The notes beneath the pieces are model-generated. The model was given only the letters and a program-made list of their open reading frames with translations. It made no database searches and was not told the origin of the DNA. DNA of 64,000 nt, from NCBI GenBank assembly GCA_015075425.1, contig JABTUL010000004.1, forward strand, positions 62,001 to 126,000. The letters run 5' to 3'. Shown one piece after another: positions 1 to 8,173 of the stretch (position 1 is the first letter of the stretch; every line of letters begins with the position of its first letter). This DNA is from Spirochaetales bacterium (lineage in GTDB: Bacteria; Spirochaetota; Leptospiria; Leptospirales; Leptonemataceae). A program made the position numbers and the translations under genes.

Positions 1-286
1 ATGCACAAAAAATCTGCCCCAGCGTCTTCTCCTGATCGCAGGCAGCCAGCCCGCTAAAATCGGGAGTCTCTTCAAGGGCCAGCTGCCGGAGCGCCGCCGC
101 CTGAACTCGACCCTTGCATTCACTGTTTAGCCGGTTGACCAGTTCGGCACAGGCGGCGGCTTCCATCCATTTCTTCTTACAGGTATCGATGTCTTTGAAA
201 AGCAGGCTGCAATGGCCGAGACAAAGGACCAGGCAGGGTAAAACCAGGCGCCTCAGGTACTGCAGTCCCGTAGCCAGAGGATACAC
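1..286 (-). CDS. Cys-rich small lipoprotein, partial (3' end beyond left edge)
   Basis: Reading the minus strand from a GTG at 286 gives an open frame that runs off the left edge with no stop. The first 27 residues are a basic start (LRR), a hydrophobic stretch and a lipobox ending in LGHC, so an exported lipoprotein is likely. After the lipid-anchor Cys there are further cysteines in short spacing (DTC, AAC, SEC, AAC, IFC). This resembles the 97-residue Cys-rich lipoprotein at 16107-16400, and disulfide bonding outside the cytoplasm is inferred. An in-frame TGA lies just upstream of the GTG, so no longer start exists apart from non-standard codons. Function unknown. It is divergent from the outer-membrane protein gene at 431. 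Confidence 0.55.
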   Translation of the reverse strand, partial: MYPLATGLQYLRRLVLPCLVLCLGHCSLLFKDIDTCKKKWMEAAACAELVNRLNSECKGRVQAAALRQLALEETPDFSGLAACDQEKTLGQIFCA

Positions 287-430
287 GATGCCTGTATGGC
301 GGGACCGCCTTCAGAGGGAAGGTCTTTTTAGACCGGGCGGAAATCGGCGGCGCAGCCAAATTTTCCCGGACAGAGAAATATTTTTACATCGTGACTCGAT
401 TTTCCTGGCTCTGTACTCGTCATTTGATAG

Positions 431-1441
431 GTGAGGAACGGCCTTTTACTGCTGGCCTGGTTGGCCTTTAGCGGCCTCGCCGCGGAACAGGTGTACCTGC
501 GTAACGGGACCGTCGTATCCGGAACCATCCTGAGCCAGGACAGCAATGCAATCGTAATCAAAGGGCTGAGCGGGGTCATCACCATCCCTCGCAGCGATAT
601 CAGTCGCATCGAAGAGAGTCGAACGGAAAGAAAATCGGCCGCCGTCCGCCTGAAAGATGGCTCGGTTCTGCGCGGGACGATTGAAGATTCCGACTCCAGC
701 AGTGTTGTCTTATCCACCCAGGCCGGGCTCCTTACTCTGCGGCGCTCCATTATTGATTCCATCACAGACGGTGGTTCCTTCGCGGGCCCGGGCTCGAGCG
801 GGGGGCTGCGCAGCGGCATACGCGGCGGATCCTGGGCTTTGAGCGGGCCGGTGCGCCGGAACTACCGGTCCGGCTCGGGTGGGACGATTTTCATGGAAAC
901 GAGCCTTGGAGAGTCCAGTTTCTTGGGGCTGGAGAGTAGATTTGGCCGCTTCCTGGCAACGGACAACCAGGGCGGGCAGCTTGATCTGGCCATGGTCCAT
1001 GCTGTGGCAGGCTACGAATTCTGGTTTGCGGATCGGTTGCTGCTTCTTAGCCCCCGGGCGGGAATCGGAGTGGCCGGCATCCGCAGCATCGTGCATCGTC
1101 GCGATGTGGAATACTTTGCGCTGGACTACTTTCAGCAAAGAGAGGACTATCTGGGACTGGTGCTTCTCCATCAGGACTACCGCCGACCCAATCTGCGCAT
1201 GCTCGCTCTGCGTCACTATCTGGATAAAGGCGATCGCGTGGGTTATGTGCTTTCCGACCGTTCCATCTTTCGCGAAGAAAATTCTGGTGTGGGGGTCTCC
1301 GGAATGCTGGGATTTCTGCTGGCTTTTCATTTCCGCAGTGGCTTCTTCCTGGGGCTGGAAGCGTTCGGGGCCGGCGTGGGAGAAGGCGGGGGCGGATTGC
1401 CGCTGGGTGGCGTCCAGGCGGAACTGGGCTGGCGCTTCTAA
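431..1441 (+). CDS. exported protein with tandem SH3-like repeats and C-terminal outer-membrane barrel
   Basis: 336 residues from a GTG start. An N-terminal signal peptide (RNGLLLLAWLAFSGLAAEQ) is cut probably after GLAA. Residues about 20-110 hold two similar 40-45-residue units that begin NGTVVSGTI and DGSVLRGTI and end in IDSI/ISRIEES-type strands, like small SH3-like beta barrels found in bacterial exported proteins. After a Gly/Ser-rich linker (about 115-150), residues 150-336 alternate polar and hydrophobic residues. The chain ends in LGWRF, and a terminal Phe is the usual signal for outer-membrane insertion. I infer a beta-barrel outer-membrane protein with a periplasmic N-terminal part. 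The kelch lipoprotein begins 21 bases downstream, so the two are probably co-transcribed. Function unknown. Confidence 0.7.
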   Translation: MRNGLLLLAWLAFSGLAAEQVYLRNGTVVSGTILSQDSNAIVIKGLSGVITIPRSDISRIEESRTERKSAAVRLKDGSVLRGTIEDSDSSSVVLSTQAGLLTLRRSIIDSITDGGSFAGPGSSGGLRSGIRGGSWALSGPVRRNYRSGSGGTIFMETSLGESSFLGLESRFGRFLATDNQGGQLDLAMVHAVAGYEFWFADRLLLLSPRAGIGVAGIRSIVHRRDVEYFALDYFQQREDYLGLVLLHQDYRRPNLRMLALRHYLDKGDRVGYVLSDRSIFREENSGVGVSGMLGFLLAFHFRSGFFLGLEAFGAGVGEGGGGLPLGGVQAELGWRF

Positions 1442-1462
1442 GGAAAACTAAGGAGAAACTTT

Positions 1463-2665
1463 ATGAAAAAAATACTACATGGAATCATTATCTCCCTGTC
1501 TTTCCTGGGACTGTTCCGTTGTGGTAGCGATGCGCTGGTATCCGCCACCGCTTCCTCCAGTTCCCGGGATTTACTGACAGCCACCTTGCTTGATGTGTTG
1601 CGTAATTCTGTTTCTGGTTCCAGCTCCACGCTGGGATCCGGGACTCCCACAACGGCTCAAAAGCTACGGGGCATATGGATCGTTGGCGGCTATAACGGAA
1701 GCAGTATAGTAAATACCACAGACCTTTACGATCCAGAAACGGATACCTACTTCCAGAGTGCCGGGCCGGCACTGGGCGTAGCCCGGGCCCATATCGGACT
1801 TGTATCCATGAGCGGCAAGCTCTATGCCATCGGCGGCATTACCTCAGCGGGTGCTGCCAGCAGCTCGGTGGAAATGCTGGATATCAGTGGCAATGCGTCC
1901 AGCTGGACTTCCGAGGCTAACCTGACGACCGCCAAGATTGCTCCCATCGTCGGTAGAATTGGCGACAGACTCTACGCCGTTATGGGTTCAGCGACAGTAG
2001 CGCCGCTGCTCAATGGAGTGATCAACGAATTCAGCGGCACGGCCTGGTCGGCACCGTACGCGGCCCTGGCTGCCGGCAATCAACGAATCGATGGCTGTGG
2101 TGCTGTGATCAATGGCGTTCTCTATGTTGCCGGGGGCCGCAACGCAACCAATGGCTGGAACCTCACAACAGATGGCTGGGTACAGGCCGGGTCCAATGCC
2201 GCTACCTCCACTGTTACCGGAGTTACCGAACCCGGCCTGACCAATGCTGCGGCTCCAGGAGCGAATTTGCGGCGCTGGGGTTGCACAGCAGAAGGGATCT
2301 CCAATGCGCTCACCTCCACGCTTTTTATTATCGGGGGAACGAATACCACCCCGGCCACCAACAACTACCCCATCGCCACAACAGCTCTAACCGTTCCGCT
2401 CAATGGTGTGAGCGTGGTCAACACCGGGGCCACGGCCTTCAGTACGGAACTCTTCCTCCTGACCGCCCGCGCCTTTCCGGCCTCAGCCATGGTGACCTCG
2501 GGGAGCTATCAGGGGCTTTATGTACTCGGCGGTGGAACCAGTGGCGGGGCCCTGCGCTCGATTGAATATCTGCCCATATCCGGAGCCTCTTTTGGCGTGT
2601 TTGCGGAAAAAACCAGCATGACGGCCGGGCGCTACGGGGCCGCTGCCACAACGCTTTCCCTGTAA
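1463..2665 (+). CDS. kelch-repeat lipoprotein
   Basis: 400 residues, with a good ribosome site (AAGGAG) seven bases before the ATG. The signal peptide ends in the lipobox LFRC, so the mature protein should start at Cys20 with a lipid anchor. The body carries at least five kelch-like strands with the GG signature: IWIVGGYNG, LYAIGGITS, LYVAGGRNA, LFIIGGTNT and LYVLGGGTS. These should fold as a beta-propeller. Kelch lipoproteins of spirochetes are surface or periplasmic proteins whose ligands are mostly unknown. Sequence between the repeats is rich in Ala, Thr and Ser. It follows the barrel protein by 21 bases in a likely operon. Confidence 0.8.
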   Translation: MKKILHGIIISLSFLGLFRCGSDALVSATASSSSRDLLTATLLDVLRNSVSGSSSTLGSGTPTTAQKLRGIWIVGGYNGSSIVNTTDLYDPETDTYFQSAGPALGVARAHIGLVSMSGKLYAIGGITSAGAASSSVEMLDISGNASSWTSEANLTTAKIAPIVGRIGDRLYAVMGSATVAPLLNGVINEFSGTAWSAPYAALAAGNQRIDGCGAVINGVLYVAGGRNATNGWNLTTDGWVQAGSNAATSTVTGVTEPGLTNAAAPGANLRRWGCTAEGISNALTSTLFIIGGTNTTPATNNYPIATTALTVPLNGVSVVNTGATAFSTELFLLTARAFPASAMVTSGSYQGLYVLGGGTSGGALRSIEYLPISGASFGVFAEKTSMTAGRYGAAATTLSL

Positions 2666-2701
2666 CCTCAATTCTGCCGCAGCCGGGAACGATACTGTAG
2701 T

Positions 2702-3301
2702 ATGCGCCCTGCCCGCTTCCATGCGGTCCTTCTCTGCTCTTTTTGTGCTGTGTCGGCTTTTTCTGCTCAGGAGCAACCCGACTATCAGACGCGCAAACAG
2801 ACAGTGGAAGAGCTGGTTTCCCGGGGAAAAATGGAAGAGACTCGCGGAGCGTATGTAGAAGCGGCCCGCCTGTATGCCCGCAGCCTCGAAATCTGGCCCA
2901 ATCATCCCGAAGCTCGCGCTCGCTATGATGCTATAGTGGCATTGAGTGCTGCTCAGGCCAGCCAGCAGAATCGGTACTCTTCACTCGATCCCGGCGCTGT
3001 GTACACTCCCGCAACACAAAGATCAACGGAGAGCCGCAAAACAGAACGCCCGACGCCAAAGGCCCGGCCCGAGCCAGAAGAAAAAGCAGCGGGAGGCGCA
3101 AAGATAGAGGAGACCGCATTCAGAGAGGAAATGGAGAAATTCGCGCAGGAAGAACAGAGGGCGCGGGCCGACCTGCGGCTTGAGCTACTGCACTTGCGCT
3201 ACGCTCTATACGGCTTTGCACTGCTATTTCTGGGCCAGCTCTTCTTCCAGGCTCTGGCCGTCATCCTTCTGCTTGTAGCCCTGGCACAGAGAAGAGTGTA
3301 G
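2702..3301 (+). CDS. TPR-containing exported/membrane protein
   Basis: 199 residues. It starts with a signal-peptide-like segment (about residues 5-22, cleavage after AFSA). Residues 35-80 read as one to two tetratricopeptide helices (RGAYVEAARLYARSLEIWP). A charged low-complexity linker follows (about 95-140, rich in Arg, Glu, Pro), then a Glu/Arg-rich helix, and the chain ends in a strongly hydrophobic segment of about 30 residues (175-196) that should be a membrane anchor. It is probably a periplasmic scaffolding protein. No enzyme motif is seen. It lies 36 bases after the kelch gene and 103 bases before eutB. Confidence 0.65.
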   Translation: MRPARFHAVLLCSFCAVSAFSAQEQPDYQTRKQTVEELVSRGKMEETRGAYVEAARLYARSLEIWPNHPEARARYDAIVALSAAQASQQNRYSSLDPGAVYTPATQRSTESRKTERPTPKARPEPEEKAAGGAKIEETAFREEMEKFAQEEQRARADLRLELLHLRYALYGFALLFLGQLFFQALAVILLLVALAQRRV

Positions 3302-3340
3302 CCCTCTACTCAGGGGTGTACCCGCTGTTTGTAGGTTCCC

Positions 3341-3365
3341 GCCGGGGCCTGCCGGTTTTTCCCTC
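3341..3365 (+). terminator. possible weak intrinsic terminator before eutB
   Basis: A GC-rich segment with two CCGG arms separated by six bases is followed by five T. The stem is only 4-5 bp, so this is a weak call. It would separate the TPR gene from the eut genes. Confidence 0.25.
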
Positions 3366-3404
3366 GACAACAGGACCACAGACCCCCAGAGTGGGCCCTC
3401 CGGC

Positions 3405-4769
3405 ATGAAGCTCAAAGCCCGAATCAAGGACGAATCCTTCCAGTTTCATTCCATCAAAGAAGTTTTTGCAAAGGCCAACTCACCCAAATCCGGCGATCAA
3501 CTGGCCGGCATCGCCGCGCGATCTGCCGTCGAACGCGTGGCCGCGCGGGCCGTTCTTTCCGAATTACCATTGGCGGCGATCCGGGAAAATCCGGTCATCC
3601 CCTATGAGGAAGATGAACTCACCCGGCTGGTAGAGGACTCACTGGACGTCAGGGCCTATCAGGCCATCAAGAATTTGAGCGTGGGACAGTTCCGGGAGTG
3701 GCTGCTCTCGACTAAAACCAGTGGCGAGATGATTCGCTCCGTTGCTCCTGGCATTACGCCGGAGATGGCCGCCGCTGTCTGTAAACTCATGTCCAATATG
3801 GATCTGATGCTGGCCGGTAAAAAATGCAGCGTCGTGGTGCGGGCCAACAGTACGCTCGGCCTGCCGGGACGCATGTCTTCGCGGCTGCAATCCAACCATC
3901 CCACAGATAACGTGCAGGGCATCCTCTGGAGCGCGCGCGAAGGACTTTCCTACGGTTGCGGTGACGCCGTCATCGGCATCAATCCGGCCACCGACTCGCC
4001 GGAGTCCACCGCAGAAATTCTGAAAGCCCTGTCGGACCTTACAACGCGTAACGCAATCCCGACACAAAACTGTGTTCTTTCTCACGTAACCGTGCAGATG
4101 GAAGCTCTGGAGAAGATCGGTTGCCCCATGGATCTCATGTTCCAATCCCTGTCCGGTAGCGAAAAGGGCAACCGTGCTTTTGGCATTTCTGTTGCGCTGA
4201 TGGATGAAGCCTGTGCCATGATGCAGAGCCTGGGTTCTACCCGGGGACCCAATCGTATGTATTTTGAAACAGGACAGGGATCCGCTCTATCTTCCGAAGC
4301 ACACCACGGCGCAGATCAGCTGGTTCTCGAGGCGCGCTGCTACGGCTTTGCCCGTCGTTACCATCCCTTCCTGGTGAACACCGTGGTGGGCTTCATCGGT
4401 CCGGAATATCTGGAGAATGGACCGCAAATTACCCGGGCTGGGCTGGAAGACCATTTCATGGGCAAACTGCTGGGCATTCCCATGGGCTGCGATGCTTGTT
4501 TCACCTACCACGCAGACATGGGTCAGGATGAACTGGAAAATTTGATGGCTCTTCTGGCCGGCGCTGAATGCAGTTATCTTATGTCCTTGCCCGTGGGCGA
4601 TGATATTATGCTCAACTACCAGTCCACCTCATACCATGACATTCCGTCGCTGCGCGTGCTGCTGGATAAGCGCCCGACTCCGGAATTCGAGGCCTGGCTT
4701 GCCGATCGAGGCATCATGGAGAATGGAATACCGGGTCCGGCCTTTGGCAGAACGGAGAATATCCGATGA
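3405..4769 (+). CDS. eutB: ethanolamine ammonia-lyase large subunit
   Basis: 454 residues, the usual length for EutB (about 453). EutB is the TIM-barrel catalytic subunit that, with EutC and adenosylcobalamin, converts ethanolamine to acetaldehyde and ammonia. The whole chain matches the family by eye: the N-terminal LKARIKDESFQFHSIKEV region, SGDQLAGIAA, NPVIPYEEDELTRL, the GLPGRMSSRLQSNHPTDN loop, the FETGQGSALSS segment and the C-terminal PVGDDIMLNYQSTSYHD block. The ATG at 3405 fits the family start. The next gene (eutC) overlaps its stop by four bases, so the two are translationally coupled. No adenosylcobalamin riboswitch is visible in the 103 bases upstream. Confidence 0.97.
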   Translation: MKLKARIKDESFQFHSIKEVFAKANSPKSGDQLAGIAARSAVERVAARAVLSELPLAAIRENPVIPYEEDELTRLVEDSLDVRAYQAIKNLSVGQFREWLLSTKTSGEMIRSVAPGITPEMAAAVCKLMSNMDLMLAGKKCSVVVRANSTLGLPGRMSSRLQSNHPTDNVQGILWSAREGLSYGCGDAVIGINPATDSPESTAEILKALSDLTTRNAIPTQNCVLSHVTVQMEALEKIGCPMDLMFQSLSGSEKGNRAFGISVALMDEACAMMQSLGSTRGPNRMYFETGQGSALSSEAHHGADQLVLEARCYGFARRYHPFLVNTVVGFIGPEYLENGPQITRAGLEDHFMGKLLGIPMGCDACFTYHADMGQDELENLMALLAGAECSYLMSLPVGDDIMLNYQSTSYHDIPSLRVLLDKRPTPEFEAWLADRGIMENGIPGPAFGRTENIR

Positions 4770-5647
4770 GTGTGACCCGGGAGCTTGTCGCAGCCCTCCG
4801 GCGCCGCCTGGGAAGTGACGCCCCTTTGCCGCCTCCTCCTGCGTCACCGGATTTGATTGAAGTCCTGCCTGTGGGCAGCCGCGATTTTGCCCGGGAGGCG
4901 GCCCGCTATACGACTGCCCTTCTGGGAATTGGTAGCGTGGGCACCCGTTATGCCACAGAACTCTCCCTGCAGTTTCAAGCAGAACTGGCCGTGGCCCATG
5001 GCGCTGTGGCCAGCCTTCTGCCTGAGGGCTGGCTCGAAAGCCAGGGGCTCCTTGAGCTTTGCTCACGCGTCAGCGATCATAAAGAATACTTATTACGTCC
5101 GGACCTGGGCCGACGATTGTCTGAACAGTCGCTTTCCCGGCTCATCGAGCGGTCAGAGAAAAATAAAGATGTACAAATTATCCTTGCCGATGGTTTGTCC
5201 GCCCTTGCCTGCCAGCATTCCGGTATGACTGTGGTCCAGAACCTGGTGCGTGAATGCCAGACGCAGGGTCTGAGCGTGGGAACTCTAACAGGGGCACGCT
5301 TTGCCCGTGTGTGGCTTGAGGATGAGATCGGTCAGGCAACGCAGGCTAAAGTCGCCATCATCATTCTTGGAGAGCGGCCTGGCCTTGGCACCGGTGACGG
5401 TCTTTCCGCTTACATGGTCTATAACCCCGCAGTCGGTAAAACGGATGCTGACCGCAATATGATATCCAATATCCACGAAAGAGGTATGGCGCCTGCCGAT
5501 GCTGCCAGGCGGCTGGCCTTCCTGGCGCGGGCCATGGTGGATCAGAAGACTTCGGGGGTATCGCTGAAATTGCCCGGATCTGAAGCCACAGCTTCCGGGT
5601 ACCGGGAGGGACTCAAACGGATCCGCCTGGTGGAGGTAGAAGTATGA
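4766..5647 (+). CDS. eutC: ethanolamine ammonia-lyase small subunit
   Basis: 293 residues, close to typical EutC (about 295). EutC caps the EutB barrel and helps bind adenosylcobalamin. Family features seen are the LRRRLGSDAP-type N-terminus, the ATRYTTALLG-like segment, IILADGLSALA, ILGERPGLGTGDGLSAYMVY and the end with KTSGVSLKL. The start ATG overlaps the eutB stop (ATGA), and its own stop overlaps the eutL start by four bases, so eutB-eutC-eutL form one tight transcript. The enzyme is complete. No reactivating factor (EutA) is present in this window. Confidence 0.96.
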   Translation: MSVTRELVAALRRRLGSDAPLPPPPASPDLIEVLPVGSRDFAREAARYTTALLGIGSVGTRYATELSLQFQAELAVAHGAVASLLPEGWLESQGLLELCSRVSDHKEYLLRPDLGRRLSEQSLSRLIERSEKNKDVQIILADGLSALACQHSGMTVVQNLVRECQTQGLSVGTLTGARFARVWLEDEIGQATQAKVAIIILGERPGLGTGDGLSAYMVYNPAVGKTDADRNMISNIHERGMAPADAARRLAFLARAMVDQKTSGVSLKLPGSEATASGYREGLKRIRLVEVEV

Positions 5648-6306
5648 CCCTTGAGCCCCTTTATCCCGTGGTCCTTTCCACTCGTATCATCGCTGACGCG
5701 CATGCCGATTTGATTGCAGGCTACGGAGGAGATCCAGCGCGGCACCGTTCTCTGGGACTGCTCACCTGCGACCAGGATGATCCCACTTACGTGGCCATGG
5801 ACGAAGCCACCAAGCATGCCCCTGTCGATATTATCTTTGCCCGCTCTTTCTATGCCGGTGCCCGACATTCGTCCGGAAAATTGTCCGGAGAAATCCTGGC
5901 CGTCATGGCCGGTGCGGATCCAGACATTGTAGCCGAGGGCATGAAGGCAGCCATCCAATGCTTGAAGCACGATGCCTGCTTCTACAGTGCCAACGACGAT
6001 GGCAGCATAGCTGTTTTTCCGCACGTGATTGCCCGGCCGGGTAGTTACTTTCGCGCCCAGACAACTCTTGGCGAACATGATTCGATGGCCTACCTGGTGG
6101 CACCGCCTCTGGAAGCCACCTATGGTTTTGAGAAAGCACTCAAGGCAGCAGATGTCCAGCAGCTGAAACTCTTCCCGCCGCCCACAGAAACGAATTTTGC
6201 GGCCCTGTGGCTCAAGGGTGACCTGCCCTCCTGCCAGGCGGCAGCCGAAGCCTTCGCAGAAACCGTGGTGGAAGTGGGTCGGAACCCCTTACCGCGTATC
6301 GTCTAA
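5644..6306 (+). CDS. eutL: ethanolamine microcompartment shell protein EutL
   Basis: 220 residues, matching the usual 219. EutL is a tandem-BMC-domain shell protein that forms trimers with a gated pore in the ethanolamine-utilisation microcompartment. The two BMC halves read as residues about 1-110 and 110-215. Recognisable segments are LGLLTCDQDDPTYVAMDEA, KHAPVDIIFARSFYAG, SGKLSGEILAVMAGADP, KHDACFYSANDDG and the C-terminal RNPLPRIV. It overlaps eutC by four bases. Other shell proteins and the aldehyde/alcohol dehydrogenases of a full eut operon are not in this window. Its stop is one base from the stop of the convergent gene at 6308. Confidence 0.93.
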   Translation: MTLEPLYPVVLSTRIIADAHADLIAGYGGDPARHRSLGLLTCDQDDPTYVAMDEATKHAPVDIIFARSFYAGARHSSGKLSGEILAVMAGADPDIVAEGMKAAIQCLKHDACFYSANDDGSIAVFPHVIARPGSYFRAQTTLGEHDSMAYLVAPPLEATYGFEKALKAADVQQLKLFPPPTETNFAALWLKGDLPSCQAAAEAFAETVVEVGRNPLPRIV

Positions 6307-6307
6307 A

Positions 6308-6853
6308 TTAAGCTGGCGACTGTATCTCCTGGAAATTGCTCTCCAGAAGCCGGATGATCTGCTCCACTGCCCGTGAAGGAACATTGTATGTGGTGTGGAG
6401 TTCCTTTCTCAGAAAATCCAGCAGCTGGTTGAAACCTTTAACCTTCTCCGGAAAGTACAGCGCCACGGTTGCCGCCCGCTCACGGATCCGGTCCAGAGAT
6501 CCGCTGCTAAAAAATGGGTGAGCAGAAATCAGGAAGCGGCACTGCTTATCTACTTCCACGATAGCCAGTTCACTCAGGCGTAAGGGGATCTGTTCCTCAT
6601 CAGCTCGTAGATAGGGCTCCTCATACTTTTTAGGATAAGAAACAGGTTCATGAATCATATAAATCTTATAACCATCAGCATGCAGGCCCACCCCACCTTC
6701 CTCGGGAAAGATTTCGCGAACATGATCAAAGGAAGTGATGGAAAAAACAGCGTAGCCCCCGGGTCCCGCGTTACTGATCACCAGCAGGTGGCCCGGCTGC
6801 TGGCTTTCCAGGGAACCGCTCCGCAGAGCGCTAAAAAGTTCAAGATAAGCCAT
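6308..6853 (-). CDS. conserved hypothetical protein
   Basis: 181 residues, soluble, with no signal peptide or membrane segment. The N-terminal half has beta-rich stretches (GHLLVISNAGPGGYAVFSI), and the C-terminal 60 residues look helical (FNQLLDFLRKELHTTY...EQIIRLLESNF). I recognise no family. It ends one base from the eutL stop in convergent orientation and lies 38 bases downstream of ispH on the same strand, so it may be the last gene of an ispH transcript. Confidence 0.6.
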   Translation of the reverse strand: MAYLELFSALRSGSLESQQPGHLLVISNAGPGGYAVFSITSFDHVREIFPEEGGVGLHADGYKIYMIHEPVSYPKKYEEPYLRADEEQIPLRLSELAIVEVDKQCRFLISAHPFFSSGSLDRIRERAATVALYFPEKVKGFNQLLDFLRKELHTTYNVPSRAVEQIIRLLESNFQEIQSPA

Positions 6854-6891
6854 GAGCCTTCCTGCCTCCTGGCTTTAGAAAAGCAAGCAGC

Positions 6892-8136
6892 TTATTGGCT
6901 GGCCTGTTCCCTGATCGATGACCGATTTTCCGGCTCGGCGAGAGGCAAATCCAGGGAGAGTCCGCAGAGGTCAGCAATGCGGCGAATCACCTGGTCTACC
7001 AGTGCATCCGGGGAGCTGGCACCGGCCGTAATCAGAATTTCCAGAGGATGCCGATCCGGGAACCAGCCCTCGCGGATCACAACCTGGCCGGCCTCAAGAC
7101 AGCGGATCTCCGTCAAACTCAAGATTTCCAGAGCATCCTTGATATAGTAAGCCGGCAGACGGGACTGCATCAATTTATGCAGGTGCGAAGTATTGGAACT
7201 GTTGTACCCGCCGATCACAAGGGCAAAATCCCCGCGACTTTCCATGAGAGCCTTCACAGCATCCTGATTTTCTGACGTGGCGTAGCAAAGAGTATCACGG
7301 GTATCGGCAAAATGATAACGCAAATTCTCCCTCCCGTAAAAAGACTCCATGACATCCCTTAAATACTTACTGATTGCCCTTGTATCCGAGGCAAGCATGG
7401 TAGTTTGATTCACCACACCGATGCGTTGCAGATGCTTCTCTGGATCCAGATCGGAACTGTACTTACCCAGAAAATCACGGGCAAACTCCTCCGGGCTCCC
7501 TTCCCCGCGTATATAGTGGGCCAGAGTTTGCGCTTCTTTCATGTCGCGAATGATCAGGGCCGGTGCCTGCAATCGCGCCTGGCTGAAGGTAGCCCGCGTT
7601 TCTTCATGGTAATGCTTCCCGTGGATGATGATCGTATATCCTTTTTGCCCCAGTTCGTGAGAGCGATTCCAGACTTTCTCCACAAAAGGACAGGTGGCAT
7701 TGTAGATTCGTTTTTCGAGACCAATTTCTTCCAGCTGTTTGAGCATTTCAAAAGTAGTCCCGAAGGCCGGAACGATCACAATGTCCGTGGGTCGCAAATC
7801 AGCGATGGGGATGCGGACCGTGCCATCGGTTTCCTGCAAGAATTCCACCCCGCGGGCTTTCAAATCGGCATTCACATGCGGATTGTGAATCATCTCACTG
7901 AGCAAAAAAACGCGACGGCCGGGATTTTCCTTGAGGGCTCCGTAGGTAATTTCTATAGCATTTTCCACTCCAAAGCAGAATCCAAAATGCCGCGCAATTT
8001 TGAAGCGCACCCTTCCCAGATCCAGGATGGAGGGGCTGATGTCTTTCTTGCGCGGGTCGGATGCTTTGCGCCCGGCTTTGATCTTCCCTATGACCGGTGA
8101 GCGGAAAAAATCGGGAATTTCAAAGTTACGACCCAC
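6892..8136 (-). CDS. ispH: 4-hydroxy-3-methylbut-2-enyl diphosphate reductase (long, plant/cyanobacterial-type)
   Basis: 414 residues from a GTG. IspH carries out the last step of the MEP isoprenoid pathway, making IPP and DMAPP with a 4Fe-4S cluster. The three cluster cysteines are seen in FGFCFGVENAIE, NATCPFVEKVW and DTLCYATSENQDA. Other family blocks are SEMIHNPHVN, VIVPAFGTT, IIHGKHYHEET, NQTTML and GGYNSSNTSHL. The spacing and the HNPHVN/VNQTTML/NSSNTSHL wording match the long class found in plants and cyanobacteria, not the ~315-residue enteric class. The first ~45 residues precede conserved sequence, so a later start (GTG in the LGRVRFKIA segment) is possible. Confidence 0.95.
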   Translation of the reverse strand: MGRNFEIPDFFRSPVIGKIKAGRKASDPRKKDISPSILDLGRVRFKIARHFGFCFGVENAIEITYGALKENPGRRVFLLSEMIHNPHVNADLKARGVEFLQETDGTVRIPIADLRPTDIVIVPAFGTTFEMLKQLEEIGLEKRIYNATCPFVEKVWNRSHELGQKGYTIIIHGKHYHEETRATFSQARLQAPALIIRDMKEAQTLAHYIRGEGSPEEFARDFLGKYSSDLDPEKHLQRIGVVNQTTMLASDTRAISKYLRDVMESFYGRENLRYHFADTRDTLCYATSENQDAVKALMESRGDFALVIGGYNSSNTSHLHKLMQSRLPAYYIKDALEILSLTEIRCLEAGQVVIREGWFPDRHPLEILITAGASSPDALVDQVIRRIADLCGLSLDLPLAEPENRSSIREQASQ

Positions 8137-8173
8137 AAAGTCGGATCACCCGCCATGAGGGATGCCGCAACCA

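Noticed and set aside
710-1330. 206-codon minus-strand frame
   Set aside because: Wholly antisense to the outer-membrane barrel gene, which has a signal peptide and a C-terminal Phe signature.
3302-3404. adenosylcobalamin riboswitch before eutB
   Set aside because: Only 103 bases, and no B12-box or multi-helix pattern could be recognised.
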